From Nothopassalora personata (taxonomy: Eukaryota; Ascomycota; Dothideomycetes; Mycosphaerellales; Mycosphaerellaceae): DNA of 64,000 nucleotides. Made by a program: the position numbers and the translations under genes. Location of the stretch: contig CM066287.1 in assembly GCA_033816765.1 (NCBI GenBank), positions 7,440,001-7,504,000 on the forward strand, written 5' to 3'. The notes under the pieces were generated by a model. That model was given only the letters and a program-made list of their open reading frames with translations, did not search any database and was not told the origin of the DNA. Below, piece by piece: positions 51,417 to 61,012 of this stretch; within the stretch, counting starts at the first letter, position 1, and each line of letters opens with the position of its first letter.

Positions 51417-53933
51417 TTACTCCGCCATCTTCACTTCATCCACCGCCGACACCAGTTCCGGCACTTCATCACCCTGTACAGCCCTAAACAACTTCGCCTG
51501 TCGCGGGTACACTCTCTTGTACATACTAACCGCCACCGAATCCAAAGGATTCACCTTCCCATCAAACGTCGCCTTGAAGTACCCATGCGTACCAAGCGGC
51601 TCCTTGACATACCCACTCCGTCCTCTCTTCGTCCAAAGTTGCAGAGCACGGAAGTACTCCACGTCCTCGTTGGAGAAGAACATGTACCGGATCGTGACTA
51701 GTTTCTTGTGGATCTTGTAGGGATGTCCAGTTAATATGATTCTTTTGGCAATCACGCGGGAGGTGGACGGTGCTAATGTAGTTCCTGTTGCAATCATTTC
51801 GAGCTCTGAGGAGGGTGGTGTGTCGGCGAGTTGTCCGTTGGGATCTTCGGATTGGTCTGGTGATTTGAAGAAGAGGCAGGGGACGCTGCCCCAGGTCACG
51901 GGGCCGATGAAGGTTGCGACTGCGGTGCGGCCGGGGTGGAGGTATCGGTCGAATTTGTGGACGTTGTTGGGGGTGTTGCCGCCTTGGGAGAAGAGAGGGT
52001 TGATCACTAGACGGCGTGGACCGCATTGCATGACCATCTCGGTCTTGGACTTGATTGGTCTCGGATAATCCGACGAGAGGGCGATGGAGACATTGATAGC
52101 TGAGCGCTTGTGTTCGTGCTTGAGGAGGGAAAAGAGGGCTGTCGGAGTGGGGAGAGCCTCGAGCTCTGCTCTGCGATCTTGCGGGATGCGGACATGGACG
52201 TTGACTCTTGTGCCGGGTTTGACGCCGCCAAAGAGGGCCTCCTTGACGACTCTGTTCTTGGCCGACTTGTAATTCATGATCTCCAGAAGTCTGTTCCAGT
52301 CTTCTGGCTCGTACGGTCTGTCTTCTTCAGTCTCCCAGTGGCTCGTCCGTAGACTTTTCAATCCTCGGTATCTCGCCAGTCGTTCACGTGCGTTCATGCC
52401 TGGATGAAGTTCGATCTCGTCTGGATACTCTAGGTCATCTTCTGCGTCGTCCCTGCGCTGCTTGCGGTACGCCTCTATCTGATCTGCTTCATCCTCGGGT
52501 GCATTGTCTGCAAAGTACTCGCTCTGAGGGTATTCAGTTGGTGCGCCTTCCGTGGGCTCTTGCATTACATCGTCAAAATGGCCGTCTGCAGGTCCAGCTG
52601 CAGGTGCTTTACCGTTCAAGCTCGTGTCATCATCGTCGTCAACATCCTCCAGATCGGATCCAGAGTCGGATACGTCGTCCAGGTACCACGCTGCCTGGTA
52701 TTTGCTCGTTCCACGCGGCAATCGCTTGGGTGCTGGTGCGGCGTCTCGTTCGTCATCATGGAAGTAATGGTGGTCATCGAGAAGCACAGCTTTCCGCTCC
52801 GAGGGTGCGATCGATGCAGTTGGGATATCATCCATGGTTGTCTCCTCCGGTGCAAGCTCTGCTAGGTCATCCTGCTCCTCGGTCGGTGTCTCCAGAGTCG
52901 TCTCACCAGCAGGAGCATCGACTGCCATCTCATCCGTCTTAGTCCGCTTGTTCTTTGCAGGGAGTGGTGCTGCTGTGATCTTCTCGATCTGAAAGTCGCC
53001 CCAGTCTCCCAGTGTTACCAGACGATCTGCCTTGAGGCCCTTCCCGCGCACATGGCCCGTGACGACATATTGCTCCCCTTCCCAGCGTGCACCGTCCAAC
53101 CGCATCCAGCTCCTGTCTTCTCGCCAGCGGATGCCCTTGGGCATGAGCGTACACAGCGAGCGCATGACGTTGCTGCAGTCTTGTCTGTTGCTCAGATCGT
53201 GCACCTTGTCCTGCGAGGCGAAGAAGTGGTTGATGTAGCTTTTCAGGCTCTTGACGACGTCCGGCCTCTTCTTTGCGGGCTCCACCTGGTCGAGGTTGTG
53301 CACTCCCGTCAAGACTGTTCCCACGCCCTGCGACTCGATCGCTCGCAACATGGACTCGCCCAGCTCGTCCACCTCCTCGTTGGCGCTCAACACGAAAAGC
53401 ACGAAATCGGCACTTCTGCATGCATCGAGGGTTGCGAAAAGCTCGCGCTGCGGACAGATGTACTGCAGCTTCTGCTTGAAGCGAGGGACCTCGGTGGCTT
53501 TGGCTATATCGTGTGCGTCGACATCTACGCTCTCATTCAAGCGCTTGGCAACAGACTGGACATTGCTGTCACCACACAGGGCGACGAGGGCGGCAATGCG
53601 TGGCGCACCGTCTTTGCCCGTGAAGACGGCGCCCTTGTCCTCGCGGTCGGCATGATGGTTGATCCGCAGCTGCTTGGCACGGTTGCGGCGGTCGATCTTG
53701 GACATGACTTGCTGGTGCGGTGTCTTGCGCGCTGCCGTCTCGAGTGACTCGACTTTGCCCTTGCTCTTCTCCTTCAGTGCGCCTTTGGTTGCGTGCTTCG
53801 TCTTGAAGGGCTTGTTGGTGGACTTGGTCGTCGCGCGGTGGTGGTGGTGGTGGTGGTGGTGGTGGTGCTGATCTTGCGCCATACTCGCTTTGCTCTCGCC
53901 ACCGGCCTTGAATCGATATGGCAGTCCGCTCAT
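51417..53933 (-). CDS. TSR1: Ribosome maturation factor TSR1
   Basis: Single exon, 838 aa. TSR1 is a catalytically inactive GTPase-like factor (BMS1/TSR1 family) that binds pre-40S particles and is needed for late 20S rRNA processing. Visible are the N-terminal basic TNKPFKTKHATKGALKEKSK, the G-domain-like PRIAALVALCGDSN, the AARP2CN-like region SADFVLFVLSA and GVHNLDQVEP. A Glu/Asp-rich insert is followed by LARYRGLKSLRTSHWE and the C-terminal DUF663 block with IGPVTWGSVPCLFFK and KIHKKLVTIRYMFFSNEDV. It has a ten-His run right at the start. Two in-frame ATGs are possible, 53933 and 53882 (MAQDQHHHH); the second matches the usual family start better. It lies 126 bp from the convergent upstream-listed gene. 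Confidence 0.95.
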   Translation of the reverse strand: MSGLPYRFKAGGESKASMAQDQHHHHHHHHHHRATTKSTNKPFKTKHATKGALKEKSKGKVESLETAARKTPHQQVMSKIDRRNRAKQLRINHHADREDKGAVFTGKDGAPRIAALVALCGDSNVQSVAKRLNESVDVDAHDIAKATEVPRFKQKLQYICPQRELFATLDACRSADFVLFVLSANEEVDELGESMLRAIESQGVGTVLTGVHNLDQVEPAKKRPDVVKSLKSYINHFFASQDKVHDLSNRQDCSNVMRSLCTLMPKGIRWREDRSWMRLDGARWEGEQYVVTGHVRGKGLKADRLVTLGDWGDFQIEKITAAPLPAKNKRTKTDEMAVDAPAGETTLETPTEEQDDLAELAPEETTMDDIPTASIAPSERKAVLLDDHHYFHDDERDAAPAPKRLPRGTSKYQAAWYLDDVSDSGSDLEDVDDDDDTSLNGKAPAAGPADGHFDDVMQEPTEGAPTEYPQSEYFADNAPEDEADQIEAYRKQRRDDAEDDLEYPDEIELHPGMNARERLARYRGLKSLRTSHWETEEDRPYEPEDWNRLLEIMNYKSAKNRVVKEALFGGVKPGTRVNVHVRIPQDRRAELEALPTPTALFSLLKHEHKRSAINVSIALSSDYPRPIKSKTEMVMQCGPRRLVINPLFSQGGNTPNNVHKFDRYLHPGRTAVATFIGPVTWGSVPCLFFKSPDQSEDPNGQLADTPPSSELEMIATGTTLAPSTSRVIAKRIILTGHPYKIHKKLVTIRYMFFSNEDVEYFRALQLWTKRGRSGYVKEPLGTHGYFKATFDGKVNPLDSVAVSMYKRVYPRQAKLFRAVQGDEVPELVSAVDEVKMAE
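53837..53867. repeat. Trinucleotide repeat coding for poly-His in TSR1
   Basis: Ten uninterrupted GTG/GGT units on the plus strand encode His10 on the minus strand (codons CAC), at residues 23-32 of the longer TSR1 reading. Confidence 0.9.
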
Positions 53934-54429
53934 GCCTTTTGACGTACGAGGAGAAAGGGTCTAAAGACTCTCGTAGCGATGAATCGATGAATTTGTGCTG
54001 CTCCAGCCATTTTTCGTTATCGATAAGGTCCAAACAAAGTCTATCTGCGCCAAGCTCATCGAGGGGTTTCACTCTACTCCAAACGTTCCTTCTTTGGCTC
54101 GACTCGCTCTCGCCAATTGCTATCACATGCACGCGCTACGAAAGTGAAAGAACCACGAGACGTGATTGTGAAATTGAAAGGAACTCGGATATCAGACAGC
54201 ACTCTCGGTCTGATGAGCGGCACGGCGTTGCCTGCCTGCTTAGAAACCCATCGCGCGGTATGCTGCAATCCGCAGTTATGACGTTGAATTGAGCTCACAT
54301 CGTCGTGCAATCGCCGTGAACACGAACTTTTTATGTTTATGAGAGCAGTTTCCCGCGTTGCTTCTGAACAGACACGCCGCTTCTAATCACAGACCACTGC
54401 CATACCACTGGCAACCGATCGACAACACC
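53934..54429. promoter_or_regulatory. Divergent promoter region of TSR1 and mannose-6-phosphate isomerase
   Basis: 496 bp between two divergent housekeeping genes. No particular element is recognised. Confidence 0.35.
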
Positions 54430-55823
54430 ATGGCTTCAGTCGAGCCCGTCTACCGCATCAGATGCTCTTGCAACCAATACCCTTGGGGCAAGACGGGCAA
54501 AGAATCGCTTGCTGCCAGGTTATGTCAGAGTCAAGGAGGTCAGTGGTAAGAGACGCTCAGCCATTAGGCCATGTACTGACTGCCACAGGATGGGACGGAG
54601 ATGGCCCGAAGCAGACTTTCAAGATCGACGACAGCAAGCCGTACGCTGAGATGTGGATGGGCACCTACCCAGAACTCCCTTCATATGTCGCAGACACCGG
54701 CGAGGACTTGCAGGCCCTCATTGACCGACAACCGAAGGAACTGCTTGGAGAGGAGGTCATTCAGAAGTTTGGCCATTCCAACCTGCCATACCTGCCCAAG
54801 GTCCTCTCCATCGCCAAAGCACTTCCACTTCAGCTGCACCCAAACAAGGAGAAGGCTGCTGAGCTGCACAAGAAGAAGCCGGACGCCTTCACTGACCCGA
54901 ACCACAAGCCTGAGATTGCTCTCGCCCTGGGCAAGTTCGAGGCATTCTGCGGATTCAAGCCACTCGAAGACGTCAAGACCCTGCTTGAGCTCGAGCCTCT
55001 CCAGAAGTTCCTTCCCAAAGACCAGCTCTCCAACTTCACAGACCAGCAGCTCAAGACGGTCGTCCGCAACATGCTCACTGCCGATGACGCCACGATCAAG
55101 AAGACATATTCCGCCTTGACGTCCCTCGACAAGTCCAATTTCGGCAAACAGTCGCACGTCCCAGAACTTGCACCACGCCTCGCAGAGCAATACTCCGAAG
55201 CCGACCCAGGCATCCTTGTCGCCCTCATCACCATGAACTACTTGGTCCTGCAGAAGGGTGACAGCATTTACATTCCGGCCGACGGTATTCACGCATACCT
55301 CGCTGGCGACATCATCGAGTGTATGGCACGGTCAAACAACGTCCTCAACACTGGCTTCTGCCCGAAGAGCGAGAGAAGCAACGTCGATCTCTTCATGGAG
55401 TGCTTGACCTTCACTCCACACTCTCCTGAAGATGCGATCCTGAAGCCCAAACTGTACAAGAGAAGCAGGAACGGATACACACAACTCTATGCTCCTCCCC
55501 TGAGCGAGTTCAATATGCTACAGACCGAAATTGGTCCTGGTCAGAACGAAGTTCTGGGCGCTGCCGGCGGTGCAAGCATTCTTATTGCTAGCCAGGGCAA
55601 GGGTCACCTCAGGGCGAAGGGCAAGGAATACGATCTCAATGAAGGTATGCGACAGTGGGATTGGGGAAGAAGACCCTCAAGCACCCCCTGATGTCGATTA
55701 CCCTTGCGCTAACAGAGACTAGGTTCTGTATACTTCATCTCACAGGGCGTCGAGATCGAGCTCGCCAGCAAAGGCGAAGGTCTGCTTGTCCACACTGCCT
55801 TGGTTGAGGGTAGCACGAAGTGA
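54430..55823 (+). CDS. Mannose-6-phosphate isomerase, type I
   Basis: Exons 54430-54538, 54589-55644 and 55723-55823 (introns 50 and 78 bp; GTCAGT and GTATGC donors; phase 1), 421 aa. It interconverts fructose-6-phosphate and mannose-6-phosphate, supplying GDP-mannose for cell-wall mannans and glycosylation. Zinc-binding segments are visible as LQLHPNKEKAAELH (Gln and His), KPEIALALGKFEAFCGF (Glu), and DGIHAYLAGDIIECMARSNN (His). The latter continues into VLNTGFCPKSER, in place of the VRAG-type loop of Candida and bacterial enzymes, a form I associate with ascomycete proteins. The last exon supplies the C-terminal cupin strand SVYFISQGVEIEL. The first donor is not a consensus GTAAGT but is the only phase-compatible choice I found. 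Confidence 0.93.
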
Positions 55824-56051
55824 ACGCATCATGAAACTTATGAAGCAACGACAAAAGAGGTAGATGTAGCATAGCAAGTGGATGACACAACCCTCGGTAC
55901 AACAAATGCTCGGTTGTGAAGATTACGCAGCTACCCCTCCTCTGTGGCGCGAGCTACAGCGCAATACATTCCACATTTCAGGTACTGAAGGTCTATATTA
56001 GCTACAGGGATATTTTTGGGCTTTCCATACCACGACAACGCAAGATCGACA

Positions 56052-57380
56052 ATGCCTAGCCAATTCGAGTCACTGGTGAGAGAAGTGGTCAAGGAAGCGG
56101 AGGTGCTATGTGAGTTCTTCAACGAGAATGGATACTATCAGCCGGCATTCAGCCAAGGTGGCTTCAACGAGTGGGACGAGTTACCAGGAGACATTGAAGC
56201 ATCCAGGAAGAAGCTTCAAGCTGCGGCTAAGGCTGTACATGACCTTGCCGCGGGGCCTGAGGCTTTCGTCAAGTCACTATCGCACAATGTACAATTCAAC
56301 AGCATAAATGTACAGGCAAAGATCTAGCTGACAGTTCTACAGTATCATGATACGTCAACACTTCGCTGGCTTCTTAACTTTGAGATCCCGGAAGCAGTCC
56401 CTCTTCATGGCAGCATATCATTTGCTAAGCTCGCCACAACATGCAACGTGAATGAATCCCATCTGCGCAGGATCTTGAGATATGCCATGACCAACCACCT
56501 CTTCCGCGAAGTCGAGCCAGATGAAGTCGCTCACACCGCATATTCCGCCGTCCTCGTAACAGATCAGAATCTGAGAGCTACGCTACAATACACCACTGAC
56601 GAGCTCTTCCCAACCTCTGCCAAGCTTGTCGAGACTCACGAAAAGTGGATGACCAGGTCCGAGAAGACCAAGACTGCATTCCAAGTCGCCTGGAACACGG
56701 ACTTGCCAGTGAGGGAATACCTCGAGCAAGAGGGCATGGAAGAACGCCGCGAGGTCTACGAGAAAGCTCAAGAACTCCTAGAGTCTTCTCCAGAGTACGA
56801 CATGGACCACACCATCGCAGCGTACGACTGGAGTCAAGTCCGCAGACTGGTCTGTATAGGCAGCGCCCTGAGCCCCACCGCCACGACGCTAGCACGAAAT
56901 TTCCCCAACCTCAGAATCATGGTCGAGGACTTGTCGCCCAACATCGACAAAGCCCAGACCGCTCTTCCTGCAGACCTTGACCGTAAGGTTTACTTTACTG
57001 CGCACGATTTCACCTCGACCCAACCGCAGCCGGATGAGGTGTCGGGGGCGGATGTGTACCTCCTCCGCGACGTGTTACGGCATTTCTCCGATGAGCACGC
57101 CGCAAGAGTCCTGGAAGGACTCGTGGAAGTGCTGCAGGATGGTGGGAAGTTGTTGATTCTGGATCCTGTCGTGCCGGCGTCGAGTTGTCTCACTTTGGAA
57201 GAGGAGAAGGAACTTCGAGCTGTGGATCTGGAATCGATGGTGGTGGAGAATGGGAAGTGGAGAGGGCTGGATGAGTGGGAGGGGTTACTGCGTGCGGCGG
57301 ATGAGGGGTTGAGGATTGAGGCTGTGAGGCAGAGGGAGGGGAGTGCGTTGAGGGTTTTGGAGGTGGTGTTGGTTGAGTGA
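56052..57380 (+). CDS. O-methyltransferase-fold protein with degenerate active site
   Basis: Exons 56052-56288 and 56343-57380 (54-bp intron, GTACAA donor, TTCTACAG acceptor, phase 0), 424 aa. The fold is that of fungal caffeate/aflatoxin-type O-methyltransferases. It has an N-terminal dimerisation helix region, the winged-helix block VPLHGSISFAKLATTCNVNE with LRRILRYAMTNHLFREV and EVAHTAYSA, and a C-terminal Rossmann-like domain with NFPNLRIMVEDLSP and YLLRDVLRHFSDEHAARVL. Two key motifs deviate. The SAM-binding VDxGGGxG is VCIGSALSP (249-257), and the catalytic His of the HDWxD motif is Arg325 followed by His326. It may be a non-catalytic relative, comparable to AflS/AflJ-type co-regulators, or a diverged enzyme. 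The neighbouring isomerase and UBA genes give no pathway hint. Confidence 0.8.
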
Positions 57381-57709
57381 GAGGAGTGAAGGGGATGTCG
57401 TGTGCGGCACAGGAGAGGTATAGATGGCGTGGCATACAGAAAGAAGGGGTTTTTGCATTGTCGTAGAAGGAGAAGGAGAGAACAGAGAGATGAGGATGGT
57501 TGAGATCATGATTCGTCACTTCTTCGTTCTACACTGTAATGCACTACAGAATGAAAAGCCCAGGCCGTGACGCCTTTGGCGCGATTACCTCCATCCATAT
57601 CCTACACCACCTTGTAGAGTTTCAACCATAGCGAGTGACCTCAAAAATCAGTCCGGGTATCATTAGTAACAAAGACAAAACAAAACACCTCCCCTTCTCT
57701 CATCTCTCT
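57381..57709. other. Short intergenic gap between convergent genes
   Basis: 3' flanks of the methyltransferase-like gene and the UBA gene. No feature is recognised. Confidence 0.5.
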
Positions 57710-60700
57710 TCAAGTCACCCTGTTAATTAACAACTCCACCGCCCGATCCAACCTAATCCCATCCCCCGTATCCGTCATCCTCAACGCATTTCTCGCCTGC
57801 CCCTCCGTGAACCCCAACTCCAAAATCCTCGCGACAGCAACCTCACTCGTATCCTCCGCAATCCCGCCCAACCCACTCACGCCCAGCTCGCGCGGACTGA
57901 GCCTTCTCGGCGATGCCCACAACGAAGTAGCGTTAGGGGAAATAGGACTTGGCGGGACGGGAGGGAGATGTTTCGACATGGAAGCAGAGGAGCAGCGGGA
58001 GTGTGATATTGATGCGGCTGTGACGCTCTTGCGGGAGTACATACTCATCGGCCGCTCGGAATTCATGTCGATGAGGGGAAGGCGTTTGTACTCGCTCGCT
58101 TGTCTTCTAAGCCGGATTTCCGCCGCGAGGGACGCGACGCGTTGACGGCTGCGCTCTTTCTTTTCGATTTCGATCGGGTCCTGCATGCATAGTTTGGCGA
58201 AAGCGACTTGTTCTTCGTACGTCTTGGCGACAGGCTCTTTGAGGAAATTCGATCGGCTGGCGGCATAAACCGGCGGCGTCCAAGTCGTCCAGCCGTTCTC
58301 TTTCGCCAGCTCGAACCCTGCTGGGTAAGGTTGGTCGGCCCACTCTGCCATTTCGAGGACGACGGCAGGGCCAAGGGTCATGAGGTATTCAAGCCATTCT
58401 TCGAGGACGAGGTTTTCTTGCTCGACGTCTCCCTCCACGACATCGCAGTCTGCGAAGATGCCGAAGAGGCGCGCTTGTTCGACCCGGCCGCTGTAGCCGT
58501 GGAGGAGGACCATTAGGCAGGTCCAGATTTCAGTCATGTCGTAGAGTTGTGTGGCGTGAAGGCCTCCGGCGTTGCCTTGGGCGAAGTACTCTGGCGGGTT
58601 GAGGAGCACGCTGCTCATTTCGAAGTCTAGGTTTGTGTTGACCGTCGCTACACAGCCTGGGTTGTTGGCCAGGAGGCCGCCTTTTAGCCAGTCGATTTGG
58701 CCGGTGATGTCGTCTTCGCGGCCTTTTTGGCCGCCGAAGATTTGACAGAAGGTCCAGATGCGCCAGAAGGCGTCGTTGAAGCGGCCGGCGTTGGGATGCT
58801 TGGGCGTGGATAAGGCAAATGTCGTCTCGCGACGGATGAAGGTCTGGCATCGCTGCAGGATCAAGCCTTTCAGTCTCTCGATCACGCCAAGATCTCGTCT
58901 GTGGCAGCGCATGTAAGTGAGAGGAGTGTGCTCGAGCTGTGAGGATGCCTTGCTAGAGTCGGTGCCATGGATGTTACGCTCCGGCGGACACCACTCCCGG
59001 AATTCCCATGCTGCAGCAGATTCGTTGAAAGCGACAGTGCGGATGAGGTCTAATTCATTCTCCTTGTAGACGCGGTACATGCCCTTGTTGATTATGGCCG
59101 TGTTGAAGAGATCGTCGAGCGTGCTGAGCGAGGTAAGAATGTTCAGGAGTACTCTCTCTGCCGAATTGGATGAGACCTCGCTGTTCGGGCTAGGTACAGT
59201 ATCAAAATCTGCATTAACATCTTGCTCAGTCGCATCGAGCTCAACCGCTTCCTTGTCGCTCTCTTCGTTGGACGATACTTGCGGTGCGTCAGGGATGAAA
59301 CTCTGTGACATTGGTGCATTCAGGACTGCGCTGCCCACATCTCTGAGCTTGCGAAATGCTGCTGGCGAGATACTCGCACTTCTCCTCATAGTTGGCGTTG
59401 TTACAGATTGTTCCTCGGGGCGCTTGAGGTCGGTTTCCGATCGTCTATGCATTGGAGATTGTGGAGAGGGCAGGGTTCTGATGTTCCTTGTCTGTATCGG
59501 ACCCTTCCAGTCCCTCTTCCGTGACCGCTTCGGAATTGTAGGTGCAAGAACCGGAGGCTGCATAACTTCACGAACACTATCGGTACGCTTGAGAGAGCCA
59601 GTCTGCGACTGCATAGCAGAATCCACCCTGGTCTCAACTTCCGCTGCCTCCTCACGCTCCGGTGTGCTCCTAGACAGTTCGTTGTGGAGCTCCTGCTCGG
59701 CCTGACTGAGTGTTGGACTTGCACAGTTCATATCACCATAGTGAACTGCACAAAGACTCCCTTTGCATGCATTGGGCGCGCTTCGCATGAAGTCCTCATC
59801 ACAACGTTCGAGCTCGGTCATGGAGCGGCTGTGCATGATCGGCGGCCTGGCGTGCAAATGGTCTGCGTTCGTAGTGCACTTCCGCGACTTCGATGCCCGG
59901 CCCTTCTTGGCCGCAGGCCGTGTCACGGATTGCCCTGGAGTCGGCGGTGGCAGAGGAGGGAGATCCTTCTCGAGTCGCTCTGGAGTACCAGAAAGTCCCA
60001 ATGCCTCCACACTCGTTGTTGAGCACCACTGGCTGTAGTAAGATGCACCGTCAGTATTGGCGGAGCTGCTCGACGTTGGCGACCGCGCGTGCCTAGGCAC
60101 ATGCCAACGGTGCGGAGGAATTGGCACGTTTGGTCGTTCTTGGGCTGGTATTTCCAAAGTTCGCCCTACTTCTAAATGTGAAACTGTCTCGGCTTTTTTC
60201 GACACAAGAGCCGGGGTTGACCGTGCGAACTTGGAAACGATACCTACTGGGGCGACCGACTTCACCGGCCGACGAGGCTGAGATTGCAGTATCGTAAGGA
60301 CTGTTTTGTCGTTGACCAAAGGTTCGCCTGGGGGTATCGTCACCGGTAAGTTTGGCTTGCGAACCAGTGGGTGGCCGAGTTGCGATGTTGGTCGTTTGCA
60401 TGTGAAGCTTGTTTCTTCGATCTTTCCCTCTTGCGGCTCTTCGTCGAGAACGCCTTCATCCCAATGCACGACGCCGTCGATCCAAACGCCTATCCGTGAT
60501 GCATTCTCCCGTCTCTTTCGCGAGCTTGATCGGTAGGATGGCGAGGTGGAGCTCTTGCTCTTGATCATGTCTTGCTGGATCGGAGTGCTCGCTTGGGACG
60601 CAGTCAAGACTGTCGGAGTCGGGGCATAATCGCTGATGGCACTCAGTATCTCGTCATTAGGACTGGTTGCCATCTGCGCTTCTAGAGGCGTCATGGTGAT

Positions 60701-61012
60701 GGTCTTTGCTTTAGGTACTGCATTGAGGATGGTGCCTTTGGGTGTTGCGCGCGTAGCAGCCGAGCGTGAAGTCTTCGATACACTCTTTCTCCTGCTGATC
60801 CAACTCTTCTGCCTCACACTCATGAGCTTTGGCTGCCTCATGATCTCTTGAGCTAGGGAGGTTGGTGTTGGCTCAGATGTCTCGGTGCCTTTCGTACTGA
60901 AGATGGAGAGGCTTCGCCGGACTTGGCTTGAATATTTTGCTATTGAATCGCTCACGACACGCTGTCCTGTCGTGGCATCAGCGAACGTAGCGTAGTACCG
61001 GTCAGAAGCCAT
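57710..61012 (-). CDS. Large UBA-domain protein of unknown function
   Basis: Single exon, 1100 aa from ATG 61012 (MASDRYYATFADATTGQRVV), the first in-frame ATG. Residues 1-600 are disordered and Ser/Thr/Pro/Arg-rich, with basic clusters and phosphorylation-like RxxS sites. From about 640 the protein is folded and helical. It includes ERVLLNILTSLSTLDDLFNT, VYKENELDLIRTVAFNESAA, RFNDAFWRIWTFCQIFGGQK and ATQLYDMTEIWTCLMVLLHG. The C-terminus (about 1055-1100) is a UBA domain: VAVARILELGFTEGQARNAL and LDRAVELLI. The UBA domain suggests binding to ubiquitin or ubiquitylated partners. The folded centre resembles fungal proteins with an F-box-like or helical repeat region, but I cannot assign a named family. 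An upstream exon is possible, since the frame stays open to 61063. Confidence 0.8.
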   Translation of the reverse strand: MASDRYYATFADATTGQRVVSDSIAKYSSQVRRSLSIFSTKGTETSEPTPTSLAQEIMRQPKLMSVRQKSWISRRKSVSKTSRSAATRATPKGTILNAVPKAKTITMTPLEAQMATSPNDEILSAISDYAPTPTVLTASQASTPIQQDMIKSKSSTSPSYRSSSRKRRENASRIGVWIDGVVHWDEGVLDEEPQEGKIEETSFTCKRPTSQLGHPLVRKPNLPVTIPPGEPLVNDKTVLTILQSQPRRPVKSVAPVGIVSKFARSTPALVSKKAETVSHLEVGRTLEIPAQERPNVPIPPHRWHVPRHARSPTSSSSANTDGASYYSQWCSTTSVEALGLSGTPERLEKDLPPLPPPTPGQSVTRPAAKKGRASKSRKCTTNADHLHARPPIMHSRSMTELERCDEDFMRSAPNACKGSLCAVHYGDMNCASPTLSQAEQELHNELSRSTPEREEAAEVETRVDSAMQSQTGSLKRTDSVREVMQPPVLAPTIPKRSRKRDWKGPIQTRNIRTLPSPQSPMHRRSETDLKRPEEQSVTTPTMRRSASISPAAFRKLRDVGSAVLNAPMSQSFIPDAPQVSSNEESDKEAVELDATEQDVNADFDTVPSPNSEVSSNSAERVLLNILTSLSTLDDLFNTAIINKGMYRVYKENELDLIRTVAFNESAAAWEFREWCPPERNIHGTDSSKASSQLEHTPLTYMRCHRRDLGVIERLKGLILQRCQTFIRRETTFALSTPKHPNAGRFNDAFWRIWTFCQIFGGQKGREDDITGQIDWLKGGLLANNPGCVATVNTNLDFEMSSVLLNPPEYFAQGNAGGLHATQLYDMTEIWTCLMVLLHGYSGRVEQARLFGIFADCDVVEGDVEQENLVLEEWLEYLMTLGPAVVLEMAEWADQPYPAGFELAKENGWTTWTPPVYAASRSNFLKEPVAKTYEEQVAFAKLCMQDPIEIEKKERSRQRVASLAAEIRLRRQASEYKRLPLIDMNSERPMSMYSRKSVTAASISHSRCSSASMSKHLPPVPPSPISPNATSLWASPRRLSPRELGVSGLGGIAEDTSEVAVARILELGFTEGQARNALRMTDTGDGIRLDRAVELLINRVT

